From Diphasiastrum complanatum (Eukaryota > Streptophyta > Lycopodiopsida > Lycopodiales > Lycopodiaceae): 64,000 bases of DNA. The notes beneath the pieces were generated by a model. That model saw only the letters and a program-made list of their open reading frames with translations, did not search any database and was not told the origin of the DNA. This document shows, piece by piece, positions 35,158-45,749 of the stretch (within the stretch, counting starts at the first letter, position 1; every line of letters begins with the position of its first letter). The translations under genes and the position numbers were made by a program. The stretch covers positions 23,632,785-23,696,784 of the forward strand of contig CM055104.1 in the NCBI GenBank assembly GCA_029204225.1, given 5' to 3'.

Positions 35158-35962
35158 TGTTAGGCCTAATTTGGCCCTAAGAATATACATTGTAAATATG
35201 AGTTGAATTTGAATATATTTGAAGTTTTATTAGTGATGTATTTGCAATGGAAAATGTAATTACATGGTTAGGTAGTTAGGATAGGACAGGTCGCTTTAGG
35301 ATAATTGATATTACAGAGTTGGAATAGGTAGGCAAGTTAAAGTATGGTCATATTCATTAGGAAGCTGAACAGACTGTGAGCAACCGCAAGATTGACGATT
35401 GCGATCTTCATGCGGTTGTTGCGGGAAGCTGAATCGACCCATTGTGGTCATTGTGAAGCTTGGCGATACCTAGTTGCGGTATCCAAGCAAAGGGATAAAT
35501 AGGTCATTTGGGGCCAATTGGGACACACTTGATTTTACACTGTTCAGCAGTAGTATAGTCAGGCGTCAGAAGGGTGAGAGCTGAGCATTTGTATGTTCAA
35601 TATTCTGGACTCCATATTCTACTGCAGGTAGCAAGAGGAATTTCCTTGCCTAAGACCTTATAAGCAGTGACAATGTTGACTCTGTTTACTATTCAAATTG
35701 TAATTTTAGATGTTTGGCATTGGATCAGTTACATGGAATGCAATTGAGTAGATGTTATTACTTTGTGTATGCACATTGTTGTGATGGATAATCCTAGGTT
35801 CTATAAGGACGATGTTTAACTAGTTTGTTGTTTTGTACTGTTGCAATGGAATATAGCATGTGTATGCGCTAATTAGACTTAGGGGAATTGTCCTTGGTTT
35901 AATAGGGGTTCCATTGCCATAATAAGGACCAGGTAGTTGAGGGATAAAACACCTCCCCAACA
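35158..35962 (+). mobile_element. Gypsy LTR, about 805 bp
   Basis: The block starts TGTTAGGCCTAATTTGG and ends CCCCAACA. It is followed after five bases by a primer-binding-site-like motif and then by gag, the arrangement expected of a 5' LTR. No partner LTR is found, so the element is incomplete. Confidence 0.65.
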
Positions 35963-35967
35963 CCTTT

Positions 35968-35986
35968 TTGGTTCCGTTGTCGGGAC
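35968..35986 (+). other. Primer-binding site
   Basis: TTGGTTCCGTTGTCGGGAC resembles the TGGCGCCGTTGCCGGGGA site common in Athila/Tat-type gypsy elements, with a few changes, and sits 5 bp after the LTR. Confidence 0.65.
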
Positions 35987-36040
35987 GGATTTTAGTGGTA
36001 GCCTACTCTGTATAGGAAAGAATTTGCATTATGGGTAGAA

Positions 36041-38025
36041 TTATCGGAGGAAGGAGTGGAGTCGTCTTGAATGTCTACAGGTGCAGGTTGTTCGGATTTG
36101 GGGAAACCCACGATCATTCGTGGAATGGAGGCTGTCATGATAGGGCAAACTTGGGCGGCCATATTCCAGTGCTTTAAGGGCAAGAAACATGACGATCCTG
36201 ACATGCACATACACCAATTTCTGGTTGTTTGTCAGGCAAATTGTGAAACTGAACATATTCGGAAATTGGAGTTATTTTAGACCACTTTGAAAGGGAATTC
36301 CCTATAGTGGTATTCACATTATCGTTTGCAAGAGGATGAGGAAATTCTGGACAAACTACAAGCCATAAAACATAAAAGGAAGGAAGATGTTTTGGCGTAT
36401 GTCCAGAGATTCAAGGTGCTGGAAAAAAGGTTGCAAGAACCATTAACGGACGCTAAACGCGTCAAGTATTTTCGACATGGCCTTCAAAAAGTGCTCAGGA
36501 GGGGTACCACATCTTTACACCGGACAACGGTTGGAACACATTTTGGAGAGGAGGAAATTAGGAAGAAATACCGGAAGCATTGACGACACCACAAACGAAG
36601 CATTTGTCATGTCATCTAACATATAATTGTAAAGTGCTCGTCGAGCGCTTTCCAACGCACAAAGTCTGACAATTCCACAGAGTCGGATGACGATTCGTCT
36701 TCCGATAATGGAAAGAAGTCTAATAAACACAAGAAGAAAGCTAAGACTAAAGAGCCAGTACCTGCTCGAAATAATGATGTGGTGACCACGGAATTCCGAC
36801 AGGGGGATGTGAAATTCTGCAGAAATTGCAATCAAAATGGGCATTATAGTAGTGAATGTCCCAATGGATCACGTTATAGTCGTTGGACGAATGAATGTCG
36901 GCGATTGCAGGCCGTAAGATCCACCAGAGCCTTTGCAATACAAACGTAGCAGCAGCAACAACCACAACCTCAACTGCAACATCCACAAGGGCAATATTAG
37001 CAACCTCAACAGATGCCACCACAGATGCAGCAATACCCAACACCATATCAGCAAGGAAACTAGATGGTGCCACGACCATTTGAAAGGCAAGTGCGGTTTA
37101 GACCAGACTTACCAAAGGATGTCTGCAATTTTTGCAGTCAGAGGGGCCATCGCTATTTCAACTGCGTGTTATATCATCGACAGTGTGTTGGAAACTTGGA
37201 GAGAGGATTGCCTCCACCAAGGTTGAATAACCGTTTCAATGACCATAACGTTATGCAAAATCCACCACAGAATCCTGGAGGGATGAATGGTCTTGAGCAG
37301 CAAGCAGCGGTACAGGTAATCACGATGGAGGAACCACCGTTAATTGATGTGCAAGCAGCAGTTACGCACCACAAAGAGAAAGGAAAGGCAATAATCCGAG
37401 AGGGAACTGTTGAAGACATCGGACATCTAATCCTGATATTGGTCAGATGGCAAAGGGCCCCCGGAGGTGTTGCAACAGTTGCATCGGACACAAGGGCCAA
37501 ATTCCTCGCGAGAGTTGGTGGATATGGTTGTGGATTAGATCACGGAATTTGTGCATAATTATAAGTTTCAGGTCACGGTGGGCCAATTATTGCAAATTGC
37601 ACCTTATTTCGCAGAATCCATACGGTCTAGATTGTCGGGGATTAAAATATTGGAAGGAATTCCTACAGGACCAGTTAATGCGATTGTTCAGTCAACGGAA
37701 CACCTGAATTCGAAATACAATAGAGGCCGCAGTGACGACGACGTCAGGAGGGTGTTGAAACATTTGAAGTGGAGCATGCTTTCCCAGATAATTTCCAAGC
37801 ATTACTCCAGCAGAGACAAGCATGAACAATTGACATGGCAAAGCGACTGCTGGAAGCACAACAGGAGGCAAGACAACAACTAGAAAGGCAACAACTGGAA
37901 AAGCAGCAGATGGAAAGGCGACAACTCGAGGAGCAGCAGAAACAAACATGTGAAATTTGTAATGCAGAATACCGCATTTTTGGAATTAACATATGTTTGA
38001 GCTTTAACAGAAAAAAAATATAGAG
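36041..38025 (+). pseudogene. Gypsy gag polyprotein, multiply frameshifted
   Basis: In order on the plus strand: a capsid-like start (GQTWAAIFQCFKGKKHDDPD near 36150); ILDKLQAIKHKRKEDVLAYV and QRFKVLEKRLQEPLTDAKRV (36345-36460); a zinc knuckle CRNCNQNGHYSSECP near 36820; a glutamine/histidine-rich stretch; and a second knuckle CNFCSQRGHRYFNC near 37120. Then comes a block with VGQLLQIAPYFAESIRSRLS near 37580. At 37835-37960 a strongly charged helix ARQQLERQQLEKQQMERRQL could form a coiled coil. Frames change at least at 36280, 36590, 36910, 37060, 37550 and 37780. Gag would package the element RNA. RT does not follow on this strand. Confidence 0.75.
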
Positions 38026-38299
38026 GTGCATCAGGGACTACATGAAGAACTTAAATAACCATTACCTTCCTACGAGGAGTCTCATACACGTCTTCACTAC
38101 CTAAGGGTCTTTATAGGTAAATCAATATTTAAGAGGACGCTTCATTGATTCACAGTTTTTTATCATGGTGGAAAATGATAAGTTCAGTATGACTTGAATA
38201 GAAATCAAATCGATACGACATAGAATGACGACCACGCAGCTTGCTACAGACTGTCCACCTCCCATTGCTTCATTGCCTCATATGAGAGGGACATGATCT

Positions 38300-40020
38300 G
38301 ACTTGTCTCAAGAGACAAGATACATCTTTGGATGATATTATCTTTCCCTCAGCGATACAACTAGCTAGAAATCAGCTGATAAAATTGAGCTTTGAATACA
38401 AGCATCCGTCGTTGCACCTTGGATAGTGATCGATCGGGTTGGCCATGTATCAAATACTCGACTATGTCTGCGACTCACTTTGGTATGCCATCCACATAAA
38501 ATAAAGTAGAATCTGGTAACACATCATTAGGTTGAGGATCCTTTTGTGTCAATTTGATTCGTGACACTTGTGTTACCACTATACAGACATCGAAACCTAG
38601 CAATAAGAGTAACCATCTAGTGATTCACTTTGTGTTTTAGGTCTTGTTGACTAGGTAAATCAATGGTTAATAATCAGTGTTGAATGCAAAGTGAGTTGTC
38701 ATAAGATAATGGCGAAAATTCTTGACCGTAAGGCTTCTCATTCAATCATTGAATAGTTAATTCTATCATCATTGAGTTGTCGACTCGTGAATCAGATGGG
38801 AAAGTCGTTCTTGTACTCGCGTGGTTGGGTCAAAATTGCTCCTATAGCATATACTTTGATGTGTCGGTATGCACATGAAATTCAATTCTCCAATTGGAAG
38901 GCTGTAAGATCAGTGCAGATATCAGTGCATCCTTCAGCTTTGGGAAAGCTTATAAGACTTTCTTTGTCCAATGTAGATGAATTGTTAGCTTGTAGATAGG
39001 ACATGCCAAATCCGCAAAAAACATAATAAAGATCCGATAGTAGTTGACATTTCTCACGAATATATAAATTTCACAAATCGTTCCAAGGGGTGGAAGATTC
39101 ATGATATTTCATATCTTAGATAGATTGGTGGCGATCCCATGTCTTCTTACTATGTGGCCTAAGATAAGACCTTGTGTGACCTAAAATTGGCATTTTTTCA
39201 GGTAATCAAAAATTTGCAGTGTTGTGAAATCACTTTTTCTAAATGAGATAAGTGTTTATCATTAAGTACAAATGCCATTTGCATGATGCATTGAAAAGGG
39301 CTCAAGGCATTACAAAGATCGAATGCCATACTTTGTAGGCATATGTACCATATTTAGTAGTAGCAAATGTAGTCTTGTGTTGATCTTTGGGTGCAATCTT
39401 GACTTGATTGTAGCCACTACAGCCATCCAAGAAATTGTAGGCTTCCACTCCAGCTACTCGATCCAGTACGCTTTTTGTGAACGGTAAGGGAATTTCAAAG
39501 TGGTCCTTTCATGTCACATCGTTAAGTGCCTTTAGATTGAAATAAATCTACATTTTGTCATTCTTCTTGGGAACAATGACTATGGGTGACATTTATTATG
39601 TGTGCTCGGTTTCATAGATGTAATCGGCAACAAACAACTTTTGTAACTCTTGCTTCATCCATTCAGTGTAGTTTGGGTTGCAACAGGTTACGGTAGTATC
39701 GGCTCACCTTCGGTGTTGCTCCTTCCACCAAAGATGTGATATGTTGAACCACGGGTGATGGAATTCCTTTTAAATCTTTATAAGACCACGCAAAGCAATG
39801 TCTATATTCTATTAGTAACTTCTGATTTGATCAGTTCCGCACAGGTATCAGGGCTCCCTGAGCCAAAGGATTTATCGTTGATTGCCCACTTTATGGTCCA
39901 CTCCGTGCCTTGTTGCTTTTGCACCTTGATTTCTCTCCTTGTCCTAGCCTGATCTTGATACTTTTCCTTTTGGCTCTCTAAGGTAGGCAAAGATTGAGTA
40001 CTCCGCAATGCACCCCTCAC
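38300..40020 (-). pseudogene. Gypsy pol: RT, RNase H and zinc region, heavily decayed
   Basis: On the minus strand, FKRNSITRG-type linker and GIPSPVVQHITSLVEGATPK (about 39750) lead to RT blocks SPIVIVPKKNDKM (about 39590) and EAYNFLDGCSGYNQVKIAPK then HKTTFATTKYGTYAYKV (about 39440-39340). RNase H-like remnants follow: SNFDPTTRVQE near 38830 and HYLMTTHFAFNTDY near 38700. The H2C2 entry is near 38400 (YQLISS then GKDNII). Stops and frameshifts are frequent. RT wording is closest within this window to the element at 4015-7310 (EAFNFLDGFSG, HKTTFATEY), so both may belong to one lineage. Confidence 0.8.
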
Positions 40021-40026
40021 TTAGCT

Positions 40027-40360
40027 TGAAGTAGTTGTCTTTGAATCAACCCAAATGTAATCATTGACCTTGTGGAGAGCCAAGGGGTCGCACCAGTTTG
40101 ATCCACATACAAACTATCTCTTCGCGTTTGTTTGAAGCACCATGTCCATAGCGAAAAACATGACTTTCACAATTCAATCACTAGCCCAATCAAAACAAGA
40201 AATGTACATCTCGCTTGGCTTCAAGTAGCTCTCTTTAAATCAGACACATGCACCCAGAGCTTGCACTAGCCCGATTCCAATACGAACTATCCCTTAGTGT
40301 CCGTTTGAAGTACCATGTCTCTCGTGCAAGATTCACTTTCACAATTCCTTTGTTGATTAG
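40027..40360. repeat. Diverged tandem duplication, about 200-bp period
   Basis: Copy one (40027-40175) and copy two (40220-40355) share CTTxAAGTAG, a CAxCCAAA-like block, ATACxAACTATC, GTTTGAAGxACCATGTC and ACTTTCACAATTC. The identity is moderate and interrupted. Confidence 0.65.
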
Positions 40361-41278
40361 TTGCTTTACATGTAACACAAGTTAGCGTACTCATTATGTC
40401 TCCTCATTATTGTTGGCCTAGAGCAAGCCTACAACAAGCTTTCCATTCCACAACAAAAACTTGTCAACTTATTAGGTCCAAAGTTCGCCCAGTCTTCTCG
40501 TGTGAGTATGGCTAGGTCACCTTGAATTTGCCCCCATTTGATCAACTTTCAATCAAAATTTGCACCAAGAGAGAGGTGTGTGATAGTTCCCCTCCACCTA
40601 TAAAATCAACTGGCCGGACTTAGAGTAGAGTTCTCAAGCAAAAACCTTTCCAACACTTTGCTTTCCATTTGCTAGGATTATGGCTTGATCTAACTTTGTT
40701 GCCAACCTCTGAAGAGGATCCTAGTCTTTTCCCTTTGAGGAAAAACCCAACTGACACTAGATATCACCCATGCTCAGTGAGTTTCAGTTCCGAAGGTAGC
40801 CATCCCAAATGAAGACCAACTGCTCCATAGAAGATCTCCCCTGAAATTGCCCTTTCCAACTTTTGACTTCCTACTTGCGTTTGGTGGGCGTTGTCGCAAA
40901 TGAAACAAGTAACATGCTAGCCATCCATCCTTGCAAACATCGAGTCGTTTCGTTGTCGTTCACGTGCAAGTACTTGAACTGCGAATCCGCCCCACAGATT
41001 TTGTAGTCCTCTTTGTTTGATGGTATCAGCCTACAAAAGAAAGGTTCCTTCTCGAGCCATCAGCTCCTTGTATCACAAGCAATCATGCAAACCAGGCCAA
41101 GCATGAGTACTAAGACTCACCACAAATACATACAAGCAAGACACTCAGGCAAGATTACTAACAGGTTACAAAGACAAGGTCTCCCCCTTTGAGATAGCCC
41201 TGCCAAAGGACCTTTGCCTGGCCGCGCCCATATAGATCGATCACAGAAACAGCCCACAAAGAACACCCATCCAACTAT

Positions 41279-42180
41279 CCGTGCTTTCACCACTAAGCAG
41301 CACATTGCCTCAGTCACGCCCCACCAAATTTGGTCGATAGCCCTTATAGCTAAACGATCGGCAGCTATCCCGCACCGGCAGCTAACCACACATGCTTTAC
41401 ACCTGAATTTGAGCAGCATTTCTGTATCAATGGTTAACCCGTACAGTTCAAATATGCTGCCCCGCACCCCACAAGGCACAGACCATGCTTTCACCTACCT
41501 AGGCAGCACTTTGCCTCATCTGTCTTATGTGCATACACCGCCAGGCCCGAACCGCGGAAACTGACCGTGCTTACACCTCGAGGGCAACACTTTGACTCAT
41601 CAAGTCCCCCATTCTGCCGACCACCCTGACCGTGGACGCACCCGTGCTTACACCGTGGGCATCACCTTGCACTGACAATTGTCCTAATGAACCCCAAACA
41701 ATGGCCATTTCCATGAGATCCGCAGAGCTGACCAGCCAGTCGGCTCTGATGCATACCACATGTAGCGCAGGGATCCCAAAGGGAGCCGGGAACCACGACT
41801 TAGCTTCTTAGCTTCCAACTCTTGCCGTCCAAATCCACTTGACATACAAGCAACCAACTCGCCAACAACGATAAGACTTAACCAACTTGAAGTTCGGAAA
41901 CCAACATTGAGATCCAACCTGGTGCCATGCCAAATTGGGGGTCCAGATGTGGGTGACTTCCCTCCAAGCAAGCCGCCCGACATACATCAAACTTAACTAG
42001 CTCGAAGCTTCGTTACAAACGAGTAACATCCATTCCAAGCAAGTCATCCGACTTACATCAGACTTAACCAACTCAAAGCTTCATCACGAGCGCTGGAAGC
42101 CAACCTGGCGCCACGCCAGACTGGACAGTCATAAACAGGTAACTTCCACCCAAGCAAGCCATCCAACTCAGCCGATAGAT
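41279..42180. repeat. Degenerate internal repeats
   Basis: Five units begin with GTGCTTxCACC-like words at 41279, 41390, 41483, 41567 and 41641. Three further units at about 41877, 41990 and 42063 share CTTAACxAxCTxGAAG and CCAAGCAAGCC. Two of the latter also share CCAACCTGGxGCCAxGCCA. Confidence 0.6.
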
Positions 42181-42573
42181 TAGAGCCCGTTCCCCAAGAG
42201 CTTAACCCATTTACGTTTATGCAAGGAACACTCAGAACCATAAACCGCGACAGATATGAAGACAACCAGTTCCTGGACCGAATTGTCCCGACAGCATATC
42301 GCTGGCGCCTCGGACCAAATGGTCCCGACGACATACCGCTGGCGTCCCGGGATACGACCCTCAGCTATGTGCCAGATCAAAAAGTTTGAAGCGGCCTTAC
42401 AACTGGCGCTTTTACTGAAGATTGAAACCCAGAAGGTAATCAGAGTTAGGTTGAGAAAAATCCCACTTTATTAATAAATCTGAGAAGGTTATGTTTCAAG
42501 TGTGTGATCGACCCTATCTCCGGGGCGCTGGCATGCCAAGGCGGGCACCAGGACAACATTCCAGCAAGGGAAA

Positions 42574-42657
42574 CTGAGTCGCAACCCGCATTCCCCTATA
42601 GTATCGGAGCTCGCCCTGAGTCGCAACCCGCATTCCCCTATAGTATTGGTCGGATTC
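42574..42657. repeat. 42-bp tandem duplication
   Basis: CTGAGTCGCAACCCGCATTC plus the following eleven bases occurs at 42574 and again at 42616. The rest of the unit diverges. Confidence 0.9.
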
Positions 42658-42867
42658 GCGGCTCGCCCCTCTCCTCATACCAAGTGCTCTGCCCAGGCTG
42701 GTACAGCATGTTTTCTCTCTCTAGGATTTTCTCTCTAGAAAGTTATTTTCTTTCTCTAGAATTTATTGATCCCCAGGTTTCCTTTAATCATGCCTAGATC
42801 GTGTGAGGTGATTGCACATCGATTCGAGCTCTCTGGACTTCCCTGGAACCGATCAAAGTTTTTCAGC

Positions 42868-42960
42868 CATAGGAACTTGGCGCCGACTGAATTATGGTCA
42901 CAGTGGCGCCAGGAGCGGCATTGGCGCCGGGAGCAGCAGTGGCGATGTTGGCGCCGGGGA
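42868..42960. repeat. GGCGCC-rich short repeat cluster
   Basis: Four GGCGCC sites with similar flanks (TTGGCGCCG, GTGGCGCCAGG, TTGGCGCCGGG, TTGGCGCCGGGG) lie within about 90 bp. The last resembles the GGCGCC-containing primer sites of gypsy elements, but no LTR end adjoins it. Confidence 0.6.
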
Positions 42961-44056
42961 CAATGCTGATGCGATTGTCGCCAGAAGTAAAGCTTGTAAA
43001 GGTAGCTTTACAACACTATGCCTCGAAGGGCTTGCGGCTCCCTTCCGCAACCCCCCTCCCCCCGTTGTTAACTTAAGGTGTTTTGTTTTCAACTTAAAAC
43101 ATCATATTATCTTAAGGTGTTTTTTTTTTAAAACTTAAAATATCATTAATTGTCAAAACACTTTAATTTTGAAGTTTTCTTGACTCCTCTCATAGTCTTT
43201 ATTCTCTTTTTTTTTTTTCCTTTATTGTTTAAAAAAATTGAGTCTTATCGTACTTTGCTACCCGAGTTTACAAGTCGGGCAGATAGGGTCTTTTTTAAGT
43301 CGCTCCATGTAATCCAGGACTGATATACTGAATATGGAAATGGGCCGTAAATAGGCTAATAGCGCAGGCATGGCCAAACCAAAATTAGGGGTGCAAATAA
43401 ATATTTATTTGTAACAGATGCTATATGCATTAAATCCAATTCAAAACCTTAACACAATGGTGAGAAAATACATTCATCAAGTTGCCAAGACAATGGTTGG
43501 CATCTTGATTGATAAAAAGTAATTGTGAAAGTTTGGAGCACTTACTTTGAAATGTTAGAATTTTTACGTTAACTCATGTGTCATATGCTTCTTGGTTTCT
43601 TCAATTCGTTTGTCTGTTATTTCTTGTTTCACATTTCTCGTTACCTCTCTCATCCTTTTCAAGATTGACACTGTTGTTGTGTAATTGTTCTGTAGTTTTT
43701 AAGACATCGTGTGTTTGCTGCATGTTGAAGGCATGTTTGCCAGTATGAAAGAAATTTTGGATAGGTACACTAGATTTTCTGTGGACGTGTCATGATCTTG
43801 AGGTGAGAGAGACATAAGTCAACTACAGACCTGCACAAGAATCAGAATACAGAAATGCATAGGCTAGTTGACTAAAAGGTTTTCCTTCTAGGCCATTGTC
43901 TTTATTTTGGATGTTTTCCAGGTAAATAAGATGTGTGATTTCTGTATGTCAAGCATGTAGGCATGGCTGCTTGCTTAAGTCCACGAAAGGGTTCCAGAGA
44001 ATGAGTGAATATAGCTTGCTCACTTTGAAAAATTCACTTGAATGTTTGTCTGCTAG

Positions 44057-44118
44057 TATCGGAGTCGGCAAACGGAAATACTCAAGGAGTTGGATCAAGG
44101 CTATAACAATCTGTTAAG
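44057..44118 (+). other. MADS exon 3 (62 nt) with broken donor
   Basis: The acceptor is TCTGCTAG before 44057. The codons join in phase with exon 4 through a split AG|G arginine codon. The base pair after 44118 is AA, not GT; the nearest GT is at 44126 and would shift the frame. Confidence 0.75.
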
Positions 44119-44294
44119 AAATCATGTAGCTTGAACAAATAAGATTTTATTTCATTTGTACGTCTTTATTTGTGAGATGAAATATTGTAGTAGAATACCT
44201 GACCTCAAGCAGAGGAAATGAAGCTCTCACAGGCTCGCCACTTATGAAACAGACAGATAAAGTTTTCCCTGGATTAAGTAAGCTCTTTCCACAG

Positions 44295-44394
44295 GCATAT
44301 GCTAGGTGAGGATCTGTTGTTTCTGAATCTGAACGAACTGGAGGAACTCGAAGAACAGCTTGATGTAGCAGTAAATCGTGTCCGTTTGAAGAAG
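44295..44394 (+). other. MADS exon 4 (100 nt), K-box core
   Basis: The acceptor TTTCCACAG precedes 44295 and the donor GTAATA follows 44394. The encoded helix has leucines at regular spacing, as in the K1-K2 helices. Confidence 0.85.
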
Positions 44395-44545
44395 GTAATA
44401 TAAATACAAAGGTTTGGACTTTCCAATGAAAGAATATAAGAATTTTCCTATTGTTTCAGTGGAATTTCACAGTTTTGCAAGTCTTTTGCTCTCTGGACTC
44501 ATCAGGATCAATACAAGTGAATATGATTCTGTCGTTGGTTTGCAG

Positions 44546-44587
44546 GATAAGGTTCTGCTTCACCAGATCAATGATCTAAGTAAAAAG
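44546..44587 (+). other. MADS exon 5 (42 nt)
   Basis: The acceptor GGTTTGCAG precedes 44546 and the donor GTATAT follows 44587. Both splice sites look intact. Confidence 0.8.
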
Positions 44588-45749
44588 GTATATGGTATTT
44601 CATCTATCTGTGTGTTTTGAGTGAGAAACAGCTGGTTTTTATATAGAATAGATGGAAAAGCTTGGTCTGTCTCATGTAATTGATCTGATACTGAAGAGGA
44701 GCTACAATTCGAGAGAATATAAGAATACAAGTTGAGACTCCGAAATGATCAGAACATGCACAATTACCTCATGGAAGCACGTTCTAGAGGCTACCCTTGA
44801 ATTTGTGAGATTGTTAAGTTCATGGCATTCTCTCTCTCAAGAAGAGAAGCCCACTTTAGATAAATGTTAACAAGAAGCAGTGAGTGGTAAGGGTGGACTG
44901 CTGGCCCAGCTGCAGTAAGCATGTTTGGTTAATGTGAACTTAACGAGGTTGTTGCCACATTAGAATATGCCCTGACCTACTAGAAACAGTTCATAAGAGG
45001 CAATTTGTGGAGGTCGAATCAGGTGGATCCAACTCTGAGATTACTCTGCCCAAGTCTAATCTGGCTATTGAAAGATTTGTAAGGGGCGTGTAGGGATCAG
45101 AGGTGCACAAATCTTTGAGCGGACATTTGCAGAAGAAGTCAGTGCTTGCTGTGACTCCGACTCCATCTTGAAATATGTCTGCTAGTGTGATTCCCTCTTG
45201 TAATATGTTGAGGCAGTGAAAAGAGCCGATGAGTGGCCTTCCTTGTCAAGAGCTCCCGTCAGATGTGCAAATTTGAATGAGAGGAAAACTTGTGATATCC
45301 TTTTTCTTAGATTAAATATCCAAAATACAGGTCGTGCGGTGCAGCTATAGCCCGTTCCAACGAAGATCGGAGGTCAGGGTATTGTGGTTTACTGGAGGCA
45401 GGTTCACAAACAATCAAGAGAATAGGGCGACTACATTGCATTAAGGTGAGCTGGAGAGACAGCTTGAAAGGCTGACTTAGCCAACCATGCCCTTTCAGTC
45501 CAGTTATCTTCCTGCTAAAAGTACTCTATTCATTTAGCGCTCATGGCTTCATGAATTAGGGAACTAAACCTGTGACTGAATGCCCCCCATAACCTGAGGT
45601 GAACTGTCCCAAACAAAGCTCTTTAGAAGCTGGATTGCCTATCCTACATGATCATAGTGTTCCTTGCATGGCACTTTTTGGGGTCTTCAAGCGTAGGACA
45701 ATTCTTCTGCGAAGCCTTTGTAACCAGAGAAGTGGCAACAGATGAATGA
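44588..45749. other. No recognised exon
   Basis: I looked for the later MADS exons and a C-terminal motif here and could not identify them. Frames are short and stop-rich. Confidence 0.4.

Larger units (their letters stand above)
40361..43700. other. Gene-free, repeat-structured region, possibly LTR-derived
   Basis: Long frames exist on both strands at 41117-42334, but they follow the degenerate repeats listed for 41279-42180 and have no recognisable domain. The GC-richer composition and internal repetition resemble a large gypsy LTR; without a second copy this stays inference. Confidence 0.4.
43731..44587 (+). pseudogene. MIKC-type MADS-box gene fragment, exons 2-5
   Basis: Four plus-strand blocks match the I and K regions of a plant MIKC MADS-box transcription factor. 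Exon 2 (43731-43802) reads SMKEILDRYTRFS. Exon 3 (44057-44118, 62 nt) reads QTEILKELDQGYNNLL. Exon 4 (44295-44394, 100 nt) reads HMLGEDLLFLNLNELEELEE then QLDVAVNRVRLKK. Exon 5 (44546-44587, 42 nt) reads DKVLLHQINDLSKK. The 62/100/42-nt lengths are the textbook sizes for this family and the phases match. Two lesions are visible: exon 2 changes frame before its donor, and exon 3 ends AG followed by AAATCA instead of GT. Exon 1 (DNA-binding MADS domain) and the C-terminal exons are not found. The K-box would mediate dimerisation. The subfamily cannot be fixed; StMADS11/SVP-like or TM8-like groups are possible. Confidence 0.85.

Noticed and set aside
41117-42334. Several minus- and plus-strand frames of 90-125 codons
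   Set aside because: They track degenerate repeats in a GC-richer block and show no recognisable motif.
44588-45749. Possible MADS exons 6-8
   Set aside because: Short helical readings exist (for example near 44700), but they contain stops, have the wrong lengths and lack convincing splice sites.
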